Source: 39-52-133 sp036523795 (lineage in GTDB: Bacteria; Pseudomonadota; Gammaproteobacteria; Burkholderiales; Gallionellaceae). From it: a stretch of DNA of 64,000 nucleotides. Positions 53,337 to 63,937 of the stretch are shown in pieces. The notes below the pieces were generated by a model. The model did not search any database, had not been told where the DNA came from, and saw only the letters and a program-made list of their open reading frames with translations. The DNA lies in NCBI GenBank assembly GCA_036523795.1, contig DATDDN010000010.1, forward strand, positions 17,943 to 81,942, given 5' to 3'. The translations under genes were made by a program, and so were the position numbers. Each line of letters opens with the position of its first letter. The first letter of the stretch is position 1.

Positions 53337-53885
53337 ATGCAAGACACAGCGCCCGGCCTTCCAGACTTGCAGTTGATCGAACCCCGGGTGATTGAGGATG
53401 AACGTGGCTTTTTCTTTGAATGCTATAACCAGAAGAATTTTGCAGAGCTGACCGGGCACTGCGTCAACTTCGTGCAGGACAATCATTCTCGTTCGGCACA
53501 CCACGTGCTGCGCGGCCTGCATTATCAAGTCCGGCAGCCACAGGGCAAGCTGGTCAGGGTTGTCGCCGGTAAGGTTTGGGATGTAGCTGTTGATCTTCGC
53601 AGGAGTTCGCCAACCTTTGGCCAGTGGGCCGGCCACGCGCTCTCGGCCGACAACAAACGCATGCTGTGGGTGCCGCCTGGCTTTGCCCACGGCTTTGTGG
53701 TGCTGAGCGAACATGCCGAGTTTCTTTACAAGACAACGGACTACTGGGCGCCAGAGCATGAGCGCACCATCCTGTGGAATGATCCGGACCTTGCCATCGA
53801 CTGGCAGCTGGCAGGCGCAACCCCCACGCTGTCCGCCAAGGATCTGGCTGGCAAGCGCTTCAAGGATGCCGAGGTATTTGCGTGA
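53337..53885 (+). CDS. rfbC: dTDP-4-dehydrorhamnose 3,5-epimerase
   Basis: 182 residues, RmlC cupin. RGFFFECYNQKNF, VQDNHSRSAHHVLRGLHYQ (catalytic His region) and VPPGFAHGFVVLSEHAEFLYKTTDYW (Tyr region) are the family signatures. Epimerises carbons 3 and 5 of dTDP-4-keto-6-deoxyglucose. It follows rfbA by eight bases and overlaps rfbD as GTGA. Confidence 0.97.
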   Translation: MQDTAPGLPDLQLIEPRVIEDERGFFFECYNQKNFAELTGHCVNFVQDNHSRSAHHVLRGLHYQVRQPQGKLVRVVAGKVWDVAVDLRRSSPTFGQWAGHALSADNKRMLWVPPGFAHGFVVLSEHAEFLYKTTDYWAPEHERTILWNDPDLAIDWQLAGATPTLSAKDLAGKRFKDAEVFA

Positions 53886-54787
53886 AAAAAATCCTGCTCA
53901 CCGGCAAGCTTGGGCAGGTTGGCTGGGAACTGCAGCGCACGCTGCTGCCCCTGGGCCAGGTGATTGCGCTCGACCATCATGATCTCGATCTGACCCAGCC
54001 TGACACGATTCGCAGCACCGTGCGAGCCCTGCGCCCCGACATCATAGTCAACGCAGCGGCCTATACCGCTGTCGACAATGCAGAGACTGAGAGGGATCTG
54101 GCCATGGCCATCAACAGCGTCGCTCCTGGCATTCTGGCGGAAGAGGCACACGATCTGGGCACATTGCTGGTGCACTACTCGACCGAGTACGTGTTTGATG
54201 GGCGCAAACAAGGGGCTTATGTGGAAGATGATGCACCCAACCCGCTGAACATTTACGGACACAGCAAACTGGCGGGAGAACAGGCCGTACGCGCAAGTGG
54301 CTGCAATCATCTGATCCTGCGCACCAGCTGGGTGTACGGCGCACGCGGCAGGAATTTCCTGCTGACCATGTTGCGTCTGGCAAAGGAGCGACCCGAGCTG
54401 CGCGTGGTCAGCGACCAGATCGGCGCCCCAACCTGGTGTCGCTCCCTGGCCGAAGTGACCGCGCTCGTGCTGGCCCAGTTGTATGCGCCGGAAACCGGGG
54501 GCGATGGCGTTGCGTGCGCGTCCGGCACCTATCACGTCACTTCTTCCGGCAGCGTTTCCTGGCACGGCTTTGCCAGTGAAATCTTGCGACTGGCCGCAGT
54601 ACAACCGATGCCCGCAACGGTGGCGATCACCTCTGCCGACTACCCGACGCCTGCACAGCGCCCTGTAAACTCGGTGCTGTCCTGCGACAAATTGTTCAAT
54701 ACGTTTGGAGTGACTGCCGGCAACTGGCACGACAACCTGCGGCTGTGCCTGCAGGAAATGCGCCAGCCGGCGTCGGAGACTTACTGA
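53882..54787 (+). CDS. rfbD: dTDP-4-dehydrorhamnose reductase
   Basis: 301 residues, RmlD. Starts at GTG 53882 (KKILLTGKLGQVGWELQRTL, the dinucleotide loop); YSTEYVFDGRKQGAY and NIYGHSKLAGE give the catalytic Thr/Ser and YxxxK. Reduces the 4-keto group to complete dTDP-L-rhamnose. The stop lies seven bases inside the convergent tolC coding region, so the two 3' ends overlap. Confidence 0.95.
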   Translation: MKKILLTGKLGQVGWELQRTLLPLGQVIALDHHDLDLTQPDTIRSTVRALRPDIIVNAAAYTAVDNAETERDLAMAINSVAPGILAEEAHDLGTLLVHYSTEYVFDGRKQGAYVEDDAPNPLNIYGHSKLAGEQAVRASGCNHLILRTSWVYGARGRNFLLTMLRLAKERPELRVVSDQIGAPTWCRSLAEVTALVLAQLYAPETGGDGVACASGTYHVTSSGSVSWHGFASEILRLAAVQPMPATVAITSADYPTPAQRPVNSVLSCDKLFNTFGVTAGNWHDNLRLCLQEMRQPASETY

Positions 54788-56340
54788 GCCGTCGCCGGAG
54801 AATCTTGCGGAGCTGCCGGAGCGTCTGCTGGGGCGGCCGCTGGCGCGGATGCTGGAGCGGGCGCTGAAGAATCCAGCGTGTCAGTGGCGGCTGCACCTGA
54901 TGCTGCTGCCGCTGAGCCTGACGGTGCTGTGGCTGGCGCCGCAGGGGCGGGAGCCTGTTGCTGCGGTGCCATACCCTGCTGCGGCGCCGGATACAGCGAC
55001 TGGTTGACCACCGCCAGCTCGTCTTCAGCCAGCCCACCGATGGCCGCCTTCAGGCGCAGACGACTCAACAGGTAGTTGTACTGTGCCTGGTACAGATCGC
55101 GGCGGGTCGAGTAGAGCTGCTGCTGCGCATTCAGCACATCCAGATTCGTGCGCACCCCCACTTCCTGTCCCAGCTTGCTGGCTTCCAGCAGGCTCTCGCT
55201 AGACTTCTGCGCCTGCAGCAAGGCATTCACCTGTGCAATGCCGTTGACCACGCCCACGTAGGCCTGGCGTGTTTGCAGATCGACACCGCGTCGTGCGCTT
55301 TCCAGATCCTCGCGAGCACGGTCGCGATTGGCCTCGGCTTCGCGCCATTTGGACTGGATGGCCCCCCCTTGGAACAGCGGGATGTTGAGCTGCAGCCCCA
55401 CTGATGCGTTGGTGTTGTCCGTATCGATGGCGTTATTGCCGTTGCCAAAGGTGCCGTCGCCCACCGGCGTCACTTTGCTCTTGCCATAACTCGCCACCAG
55501 GTCCAGCGTCGGATAGTGGCCGCCGCGGTTGCGATCCACTTCTTTTTCCGCCAGCTCGGCATTTGCCTGAGCTACTGCAATCTGCAGGTTGCCCTGTTCT
55601 GCCTGCTCCACCCACTTCTCCACGTCTGCCGGCTGCGGCGCTTCCAGCTTGAATGCCGTACCAAGTGGCTGCAGATCATTGGGCATCTGGCTGGTCAGCT
55701 GCTGCAAGGTGCGACGTTTGATTTCAAGGTTGCTCTGCGCGGCGATTTCCTGCGAAAGGATCAGGTCGTAACGGGCCTGTGCTTCGTGGGTATCGGTGAT
55801 CGTGGCGCTGCCCACTTCGAAATTGCGCTTCGCCTGCGCCAGCTGTTCTGCAATCGCGGTCTTCTGCGCTGCGGTCAGCGTGACGTTGTCCTGCGCGGTC
55901 AGCACGTCAAAATAGGCTTGAGCAACGCGCAGGATCAGGTCCTGCTCGGCATTCTTGAATTGCGCATCAGCCTGCGCCACCTGCAATTCGGATTCGTTGT
56001 ACAAGACCCAGTTGTTCTGGCGGAACAACGGCTGCACCAAGGTGATCGCCGCGCCGTTGTTGATGAAGCGGCTGGTGCCGGAAGGGTACGGGCTCGTCGA
56101 GTTGTACTGGACGTTGTTGTTGTTGTAGGTGCTGTTTGCCGTGATATTCACGCTGGGAAGTATCAGCGAACGGCCTTGCGTCAGCTTTTCCTGGCCGGCC
56201 TGATGAGACGCGCGTGCGCCGGCAAACACGGGATCCTTGCCTTGAGCTGCGTGATAAGTGTCCAGCAGGTCGGCGGCATGCGCCGGCAGACCGATACCCA
56301 AAACAGACAGCGCAATGAAAATACGTTTATTGCGGTTCAT
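54781..56340 (-). CDS. tolC: TolC-family outer membrane efflux protein
   Basis: 519 residues. A signal peptide ends at PAHA-AD (~residue 22). Two outer-membrane-efflux repeats follow, with YNESELQVAQADAQFKNAEQDL and RQAYVGVVNGIAQVNALLQAQ as coiled-coil helices. Homotrimers form the export channel for ABC and RND pumps. Residues ~435-519 are an unusual low-complexity tail of Ala, Pro, Gln and Ser. The stop overlaps rfbD by seven bases. It follows pcm by 80 bases, an order common in betaproteobacteria. Confidence 0.94.
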   Translation of the reverse strand: MNRNKRIFIALSVLGIGLPAHAADLLDTYHAAQGKDPVFAGARASHQAGQEKLTQGRSLILPSVNITANSTYNNNNVQYNSTSPYPSGTSRFINNGAAITLVQPLFRQNNWVLYNESELQVAQADAQFKNAEQDLILRVAQAYFDVLTAQDNVTLTAAQKTAIAEQLAQAKRNFEVGSATITDTHEAQARYDLILSQEIAAQSNLEIKRRTLQQLTSQMPNDLQPLGTAFKLEAPQPADVEKWVEQAEQGNLQIAVAQANAELAEKEVDRNRGGHYPTLDLVASYGKSKVTPVGDGTFGNGNNAIDTDNTNASVGLQLNIPLFQGGAIQSKWREAEANRDRAREDLESARRGVDLQTRQAYVGVVNGIAQVNALLQAQKSSESLLEASKLGQEVGVRTNLDVLNAQQQLYSTRRDLYQAQYNYLLSRLRLKAAIGGLAEDELAVVNQSLYPAPQQGMAPQQQAPAPAAPATAPSGSAAAASGAAATDTLDSSAPAPASAPAAAPADAPAAPQDSPATAQ

Positions 56341-56420
56341 GGCTACGCCTCAAATATTAGAGTTTGCTAATATTACACACATCCATCCGTCATTTCAAGC
56401 AGGAAAGAACCTGCCCAGCT

Positions 56421-57074
56421 TTAAAATACAAAGCGTTCCGGCTGTGGCGCGTGCTGCAACGGAGCGATCAGGGTCTCGAACAATACCTTGCGCTCCATCG
56501 ACTCGGTACCGGTACGTGTGATCAGGCGCGCCTGCATGATGGGCGCCTCGCCCACCACGGCAAACAGCCGGCCGCCCACTTTCAGATTCCTGAAAAACCC
56601 CTCGGGTTCCAGCAACACCGAGCCGGTCAGCACGATCACGTCATATTGCTCGTGCCCCCAGCCATTCGAGGCATCGCCTACCACGACCGAAACGTTTTCC
56701 AGATTTTGCGAGGTCAGCTTGCGCGCCGCTTCTTCGCTCAGCTCGGGCACGATTTCCACCGTGGTGACGTGCGCGGCCAGGCGCGACAACAGGGCCGCCA
56801 GGTAACCGCTGCCCGTGCCCACTTCCAGCACGGTTTCGCCCGGCTGGATGCGCAAAGACTGCAGCACGCGTGCCTCCATTTTGGGTTGCCACATGGCGAC
56901 GCCGTGACCCAAGGGAATTTCCAGCTCCATGAAGGCCAGCGCCTCCATGCCGTGCGGCACAAACTGCTCGCGCCGCACCTTGGGCAACAGATCCAGCACG
57001 CGCATGTCCAGCACCTCCCAAGGGCGGATCTGTTGTTCAACCATGTTGAAACGAGCTTGTTCCCTGCTGTTCAT
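56421..57074 (-). CDS. pcm: Protein-L-isoaspartate O-methyltransferase family protein
   Basis: 217 residues. ARFNMVEQQIRPWEVLD begins the PCMT fold, PLGHGVAMWQPKMEARVLQSL is the substrate loop and VLEVGTGSGYLAALLSRL the SAM motif I. PCMT repairs isoaspartyl residues, but the copy placed before tolC in betaproteobacteria lacks parts of the classical active site loop and may do something else. It is divergent from thiC. Methyltransferase class is sure, substrate less so. Confidence 0.85.
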   Translation of the reverse strand: MNSREQARFNMVEQQIRPWEVLDMRVLDLLPKVRREQFVPHGMEALAFMELEIPLGHGVAMWQPKMEARVLQSLRIQPGETVLEVGTGSGYLAALLSRLAAHVTTVEIVPELSEEAARKLTSQNLENVSVVVGDASNGWGHEQYDVIVLTGSVLLEPEGFFRNLKVGGRLFAVVGEAPIMQARLITRTGTESMERKVLFETLIAPLQHAPQPERFVF

Positions 57075-57217
57075 CTGCTCCCCCCGTTGCTGGTGTTAGT
57101 GCAATTCCATGGCCGCTACGCCGCGGCCGCCACTTAATCGTATATAACAATACCATTCCGCACGCCGAATGTAACCCTCTGGCTTGCTTTTGCAGTCTGT
57201 TTCCAGTAACTTGCAAC

Positions 57218-57304
57218 GCTTGCGTGGGGGTCTTCGCCATCTCTTGCCGGCGGAGTGAGACATACCCTTTGAACCTGTACGGATAATGCCGTCGTAGGGA
57301 AGCG
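57218..57304 (+). promoter_or_regulatory. TPP riboswitch (THI box)
   Basis: The conserved core is present: GTGAGA then ACCCTTTGAACCTG at about 57255-57277, GGATAATGCC at 57281-57290 and CGTAGGGAAGCG at 57293-57304. CGCTT (57218-57222) pairs with AAGCG (57300-57304) to close P1. It ends 47 bases before the thiC ATG, so binding of thiamine pyrophosphate would most likely block translation or elongation into thiC. Confidence 0.93.
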
Positions 57305-57351
57305 TCCTGCCGCAGGCCGGTGCTCCCTCATCTCTTCTGGAGCACCCAATC

Positions 57352-59219
<1,868 letters not shown>

Positions 59220-59223
<4 letters not shown>

Positions 59224-59486
59224 TGGTGGACTGCCGCCCCCACTGCGCCGCCTGCTGCATCGCCCCCTCCATCACCTCACCGCTGCCCGGCATGCCCAAC
59301 GGCAAACCCGCCGGGGTGCCGTGCGTGCAGCTGGATGCAGAGCTGCGCTGCAAAGTGTTTGGCCAGCCGGCACGTCCGCCCTTCTGCGCCGGCCTGCAGC
59401 CCTCGCCCGAGATGTGCGGCAATTCACGCGAGGAAGCCATCGCCTGGCTGAGCCGACTGGAGCAAGCCACCCGCCCCGGGGTATAA
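59220..59486 (+). CDS. YkgJ-family cysteine-cluster protein
   Basis: 88 residues with seven cysteines: CRPHCAACC at the start, then Cys in PCVQLD, RCKVF, FCAGL and MCGNS. This is the compact form of the putative zinc/iron-chelating YkgJ family; no activity is established. The start ATG 59220 (or the adjacent ATG 59223) overlaps the thiC stop, so it is probably translated from the thiC message. Confidence 0.85.
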
Positions 59487-59492
59487 TGTGCC

Positions 59493-59693
59493 ATGCATTT
59501 GCATGACACGTCCTTCTCTCCCGAGGTCACTTCTCAATGCCCGTGCACGGGCCATTGCACCACCGCACTGGGTGACGATGTGTGTCGCAGCTGCCTGCGC
59601 ACCTTCGAAGAGGTCACGCGCTGGCCAGAGCTGACTGAAGAGGAGCGGGTCTGCATCAACCGTCGCATCGCGCTCATCCGCCGCCCCTCCTGA
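59493..59693 (+). CDS. DUF1289 small Cys-rich protein
   Basis: 66 residues. CPCTGHCTTALGDDVCRSCLRTFEEVTRWPEL has the C-x-C-x3-C...C-x2-C pattern of DUF1289, followed by TEEERVCINRRI, a typical ending of that family. Function unknown; metal binding is likely. It starts six bases after the YkgJ gene and may share its mRNA. A TATAAT at 59482-59487 just before the ATG is probably chance. Confidence 0.85.
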   Translation: MHLHDTSFSPEVTSQCPCTGHCTTALGDDVCRSCLRTFEEVTRWPELTEEERVCINRRIALIRRPS

Positions 59694-59744
59694 TGCGGCA
59701 ACCGCGACTGCGTAACAAGTAGCGAACAACGACAAAGCTGATAC

Positions 59745-60569
59745 ATGGATATTTTGCTGTTACTGAAGGCCGCCATTCTTGGCGTAGTGGAAGGTTTGAC
59801 TGAATTTCTGCCGATTTCCAGCACCGGCCACCTGATCCTGGTGGGAGATCTGCTCAACTTCAATGACGAGAAGGGCAAGGTGTTCGAGATCGTGATCCAG
59901 TTTGCCGCGATCCTGGCGGTGTGCTGGGAATACCGCGCGCGATTGCTGTCGGTGCTGATCCACGTGCCACGCGAACATGAGGCACAGCGCTTTGTCGGCA
60001 ACCTGTTCATCGCGTTCCTGCCGGCCGCCGTGCTAGGCCTGCTGTTCGCCAGCAAGATCAAGGCCTATCTGTTTGCACCCATTCCGGTGGCGCTGGCCTT
60101 CATTGCCGGCGGCCTGATCATCCTGTGGGCAGAGCGGCGTGAACACAACATCACCGTAAACAACGTGGATGAGATGGGCTGGCAGGATGCCTTGAAGATC
60201 GGCCTGGCGCAGTCGCTGGCGCTGATACCCGGCACCTCGCGTTCCGGCGCCACCATCATCGGCGGCCTGCTGTTCGGCCTGTCGCGCAAGGCAGCGACGG
60301 AGTTCTCCTTCTTCCTCGCGATCCCCACCCTGTTCGCCGCCACGGTGTATGAAGTGGTGAAGTACCGCCACCTGTTCCTGGTGGACGACTGGTCCATGTT
60401 CGCGGTGGGCGCGGCGATGTCGTTCTTCAGCGCCTTCCTGTGCGTGCGCTGGCTGCTGCGTTTCATCAGCCGCAACGATTTCTCGCTGTTCGCCTGGTAC
60501 CGCATCCTGTTTGGCGTGCTCGTGCTGGCCACCTATTTCACCGGCACTGTGGACTGGTCCGCCAGTTGA
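59745..60569 (+). CDS. uppP: Undecaprenyl-diphosphatase
   Basis: 274 residues, integral membrane, eight helices. EGLTEFLPISSTGHLIL carries the catalytic Glu-Glu/His region and PGTSRSGATIIGGLL the second signature with its catalytic Arg. It dephosphorylates undecaprenyl diphosphate to regenerate the carrier used by the wbpL, Wzx and peptidoglycan pathways, and overexpression gives bacitracin resistance. Convergent with the rhodanese gene eight bases downstream. Confidence 0.96.
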   Translation: MDILLLLKAAILGVVEGLTEFLPISSTGHLILVGDLLNFNDEKGKVFEIVIQFAAILAVCWEYRARLLSVLIHVPREHEAQRFVGNLFIAFLPAAVLGLLFASKIKAYLFAPIPVALAFIAGGLIILWAERREHNITVNNVDEMGWQDALKIGLAQSLALIPGTSRSGATIIGGLLFGLSRKAATEFSFFLAIPTLFAATVYEVVKYRHLFLVDDWSMFAVGAAMSFFSAFLCVRWLLRFISRNDFSLFAWYRILFGVLVLATYFTGTVDWSAS

Positions 60570-60576
60570 TCGCGCT

Positions 60577-61029
60577 TCAGCTCTGCTCCCACGGCAAGCC
60601 CAGCACGCGCCAGCCATTGCTGGTGTTGCGGTGCTTGGCGGCATTCAGGTCGCCCTCGAAGCCGAGCAGGACGTTGTAGCAATCGCGATAGCCGGCCTGC
60701 GTGGCCATGCTCGCAGCAAAGTGTGAGCGCCCGCCACTGCGGCAGATGAACATCAGCAACGCTTCCTTGTCGACTTGCTGCTCCAGCGCCGCCATGAAGT
60801 GGTGATTCACTTTCATGCCGGGATAGGTTGCCCATTCGATTTCAATTGCACCCGGTATGCGCCCGACGAAATCCAGCTCGGCGCGCGAACGTACATCCAC
60901 CAGTTTGGCGCCTGGCGCTGCCTGCATCAGCGTGTAGGCTTCCTGCGGCAGCAACGCACCCTCGTATGGCAAATTCAGGTCTTTTGCCCGGCCCTGCGCA
61001 ACACTCAGAATTTCCGAAATCTTGCCCAT
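60577..61029 (-). CDS. Rhodanese-like sulfurtransferase domain protein
   Basis: 150 residues, a single rhodanese domain. KLVDVRSRAELDFVGRIPGAIEIEWATYP is the conserved start and MFICRSGGRSHFAASMA has the active-site Cys in a CRSGGR loop, suitable for persulfide transfer. A ~40-residue helical N-terminus precedes it. Sulfur carrier or detoxification roles are possible; no partner is adjacent. Confidence 0.9.
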   Translation of the reverse strand: MGKISEILSVAQGRAKDLNLPYEGALLPQEAYTLMQAAPGAKLVDVRSRAELDFVGRIPGAIEIEWATYPGMKVNHHFMAALEQQVDKEALLMFICRSGGRSHFAASMATQAGYRDCYNVLLGFEGDLNAAKHRNTSNGWRVLGLPWEQS

Positions 61030-61107
61030 GATGACCTCCGCGTGTATTCATTATGCGGGCCGCTAATGCTATTCTTCGCGGCGTTCCCGCATACTAGCGC
61101 AAGCGCC

Positions 61108-62301
61108 ATGAAAAATCCCCCGCAGCCGCATGCACGCAGCAAAACCAATGTGTTTGAGCCAGCCCATCCGGTGCGCTACGCCGCAGCCCAGCGCAGCACC
61201 TGGGTGAGCATCATCATCAACATGCTGCTCACCGTGCTGCAGGTGATGGCCGGCTTCTTCGGCAAATCGCAGTCGCTGATGGCCGACGGCCTGCATTCCT
61301 TTTCCGATCTGGTTTCCGATGTGCTGGTGCTGTTCGCCAACCGCCACGGCAATCGTCACGCCGATGCCAATCACCCTTACGGCCACGCGCGTATCGAGAC
61401 GGCCGCCTCTCTGATCCTGGGCGTGAGCCTGGCCGCACTCGGCATCGGCTTGCTCATCTCCGCCGGCCTGCGTTTGCAGCATCCGGAAAACGTGCAGGCC
61501 GTGCATCCCTTCACCTTCTGGATTGCACTGGTCGCGCTGGCGGCCAAGGAAGGCATGTTCCGCTACATGCTGGCTGTGGCGCAGCGCGTGCGTTCACAGA
61601 TGCTGATCGCCAATGCCTGGCACGCGCGCTCTGACGCCGCCTCTTCGCTGGTGGTGATGGTGGGTATTGGGGGCAACCTGCTCGGCTACACCTTCCTCGA
61701 CCTGGTCGCGGCGGCAGTGGTAGGCGGCATGATCGCGCACATGGGCGCGAAGTTTGCCTTTGATGCGCTGGCCGAACTGGTGGATACCGGGCTGTCGGAA
61801 GAAGAAGTTGCCGAAATCCGCGCTACGCTGCTGCAGACACCCGGCGTGAACAGCCTGCATGAATTGCGTACCCGCAAGATGGCTGACAACGCCCTGGTGG
61901 ACGCCCACATCATCGTCGATCCGCGCATCAGCGTATCGGAGGGGCACTACATTGCCGAGTCGGCGCGCCAGGCCGTGTTGCGCCGTCATCATGTGCTGGA
62001 TGTGATGGTGCATATCGATCCGGAAGACGATGCCCATGCCAAGCCCAACATTCATCTGCCGGTGCGCGACGTGCTGCTGCAGCATCTGGCGCAGCGCCTG
62101 GAGGTGGGCAACCTGCCGTTCGATCGCATCATGCTGCACTATCTGGATGGCAAGGTTGAAGCCGAATTGTTTGTGGAGGCCTCCAACACACAACTGAACG
62201 CCGCCGTACTGGATGCAATACCCGCCAAACTGGCATCAATCTGCGCAGACGACCCCTATTTCCGCACCATCCAGCTGCACCGCTGCTGCGCACCAAAATA
62301 G
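61108..62301 (+). CDS. Cation diffusion facilitator (CDF) transporter
   Basis: 397 residues. Six membrane helices occupy residues ~28-225. SLMADGLHSFSDLVSDVLV supplies the metal-binding His/Asp of helix 2, HPYGHARIET the loop, and WHARSDAASSLVVMVG the HxxxD of helix 5. A cytoplasmic C-terminal domain with an extra ~80-residue extension follows. Probably exports Zn2+, Fe2+ or another divalent cation by proton antiport. ATG 61108 is chosen; the frame is open upstream only opposite the rhodanese gene. Its 3' end holds a putative NtrC site for glnA. Confidence 0.92.
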   Translation: MKNPPQPHARSKTNVFEPAHPVRYAAAQRSTWVSIIINMLLTVLQVMAGFFGKSQSLMADGLHSFSDLVSDVLVLFANRHGNRHADANHPYGHARIETAASLILGVSLAALGIGLLISAGLRLQHPENVQAVHPFTFWIALVALAAKEGMFRYMLAVAQRVRSQMLIANAWHARSDAASSLVVMVGIGGNLLGYTFLDLVAAAVVGGMIAHMGAKFAFDALAELVDTGLSEEEVAEIRATLLQTPGVNSLHELRTRKMADNALVDAHIIVDPRISVSEGHYIAESARQAVLRRHHVLDVMVHIDPEDDAHAKPNIHLPVRDVLLQHLAQRLEVGNLPFDRIMLHYLDGKVEAELFVEASNTQLNAAVLDAIPAKLASICADDPYFRTIQLHRCCAPK

Positions 62302-62304
62302 TGC
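62290..62304. promoter_or_regulatory. Putative NtrC binding site
   Basis: GCAC-N7-GTGC dyad (GCACCAAAATAGTGC), the spacing of the NtrC enhancer consensus. It is ~110 bases before the sigma54 -24 element of glnA, a suitable enhancer distance, and overlaps the last codons of the CDF gene. One site only was noticed. Confidence 0.55.
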
Positions 62305-62399
62305 ACCGGCACGTCGAGACGCCCCATTTTGGCGCGCACAAATTTTCCATGCTGCCTGATGGATATGGCAAAATGCCCGCTTTCGCACGGTTTCTGGTG

Positions 62400-62414
62400 T
62401 GGCACGATTTGTGC
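62400..62414 (+). promoter_or_regulatory. Sigma54 promoter of glnA
   Basis: TGGCACG at 62400-62406 and GTGC at 62411-62414, with the -24 GG and -12 GC at exact spacing; only the first base of the -12 TTGC differs. It lies 56 bases before the glnA start, as expected for a nitrogen-regulated (RpoN/NtrC) promoter. Confidence 0.78.
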
Positions 62415-62469
62415 TCGTTTACGGGCTCAGGTTTTTAGTTTGGTTCGACATTATTTTGGGAGAGCGAGA

Positions 62470-63885
62470 ATGTTCAAATCTGCAGCAGATGCAATGAAGA
62501 TGATTCACGGTGGCGAAATCAAGTTCGTCGACCTGCGTTTTACGGATACCCGCGGCAAGGAGCAGCACGTATCCGTTCCGGCCAAATACTTTGGCGAAGA
62601 CAAATTCACCGAGGGCCACGCATTTGACGGTTCTTCCATCGCTGGCTGGAAGGGCATCCAGGCTTCCGACATGCTGCTGATGCCGGACCCGACCTCTGCC
62701 TACGTTGATCCGTTCATGGACGAGAGCACCCTGGTCATCACCTGCGACGTAATCGAGCCATCCGACGGCAAGGGCTATGACCGCGACCCACGCTCCATCG
62801 CCAAGCGCGCCGAGGCTTACCTGAAATCCACCGGTCTGGGCGACACCGCATTCTTCGGCCCTGAACCAGAATTCTTCATTTTCGATTCCGTGACCTGGAC
62901 CGTCGACATGTCCGGCTGCTCTCTGAAAATCAACTCCGAAGAGGCCGCATGGGCCACCGGCGAGAAATTCGAAGGCGGCAACACCGGCCACCGTCCAATG
63001 GTGAAGGGCGGCTACTTCCCCGTGCCCCCGGTAGACTCCCTGCATGACATTCGTTCCGCCATGTGCCTGGCACTGGAAGAAGTCGGCATCGAAGTCGAAG
63101 TACATCACCACGAAGTGGCGACCGCCGGCCAGTGCGAGATCGGCACCAAGTTCAGCACCCTGGTACACCGCGCCGACCAGACGCAGACACTGAAGTACAT
63201 CGTGCACAACGTCGCACACCAGTACGGCAAGACAGCCACCTTCATGCCCAAGCCCATCGTTGGCGACAACGGTTCCGGCATGCACGTGCACCAGTCGATC
63301 TGGAAGGACGGCAAGAACACCTTCGCAGGCAAGGGCTACGCCGGCCTGTCCGAGACAGCGCTGTACTACATCGGCGGCATCATCAAGCACGCCAAGGCAC
63401 TGAACGCGATCTGCAACCCCGGCACCAACTCTTACAAGCGCCTGGTGCCGCACTATGAAGCACCGGTCAAGATGGCCTACTCTGCCAAGAATCGTTCCGC
63501 TTCGATCCGCATTCCGCACGTAGCCAGCGACAAGGCACGCCGCATTGAAACACGCTTCCCGGATCCTACTGCCAACCCGTACCTGTGCTTCGCCGCTCTG
63601 CTGATGGCCGGTCTGGACGGTATCCAGAACAAGATTCACCCCGGCGATCCTGCGGACAAGAACCTTTACGACCTGCCGCCGGAAGAGGACGCAAAGATCC
63701 CGACCGTGTGCGCCTCTCTGGACGAAGCTCTCGACGCGCTGGCCAAGGATCACGAGTTCCTGACCCGAGGCGGTGTGTTCTCCAAGGACTTCATCGATGC
63801 ATTCATCACATTGAAGATGGACGAAGTGAACAAGATCCGCATGACGACCCACCCGGTCGAGTTCGACATGTACTACAGCATCTAA
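62470..63885 (+). CDS. glnA: Type I glutamine synthetase
   Basis: 471 residues, GSI-beta. Ligates ammonia to glutamate with ATP. FDGSSIAGWKGIQASDM begins the active site, FFGPEPEFFIFD and NGSGMHVHQSIW hold metal and substrate residues, and NLYDLPPEE contains the adenylylation tyrosine (Y400), so GlnE-type control is expected. GGGAGAGCGAGA lies directly upstream of ATG 62470. Transcription is probably from the sigma54 promoter. An intrinsic terminator follows. Confidence 0.98.
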   Translation: MFKSAADAMKMIHGGEIKFVDLRFTDTRGKEQHVSVPAKYFGEDKFTEGHAFDGSSIAGWKGIQASDMLLMPDPTSAYVDPFMDESTLVITCDVIEPSDGKGYDRDPRSIAKRAEAYLKSTGLGDTAFFGPEPEFFIFDSVTWTVDMSGCSLKINSEEAAWATGEKFEGGNTGHRPMVKGGYFPVPPVDSLHDIRSAMCLALEEVGIEVEVHHHEVATAGQCEIGTKFSTLVHRADQTQTLKYIVHNVAHQYGKTATFMPKPIVGDNGSGMHVHQSIWKDGKNTFAGKGYAGLSETALYYIGGIIKHAKALNAICNPGTNSYKRLVPHYEAPVKMAYSAKNRSASIRIPHVASDKARRIETRFPDPTANPYLCFAALLMAGLDGIQNKIHPGDPADKNLYDLPPEEDAKIPTVCASLDEALDALAKDHEFLTRGGVFSKDFIDAFITLKMDEVNKIRMTTHPVEFDMYYSI

Positions 63886-63912
63886 GCTTCGGTACATAAA
63901 GCAGCACAACAA

Positions 63913-63937
63913 AACGGGGCGCAAGCCCCGTTTTTGT
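63913..63937 (+). terminator. Rho-independent terminator of glnA
   Basis: Stem ACGGGGC (63914-63920), GCAA loop, GCCCCGT (63925-63931), then a T-run. It lies 28 bases after the glnA stop. Confidence 0.9.

Noticed and set aside
59482..59487. TATAAT directly before the DUF1289 start, suggesting a leaderless promoter
   Set aside because: No -35 element, and it overlaps the YkgJ stop codon; read-through from the upstream gene is simpler.
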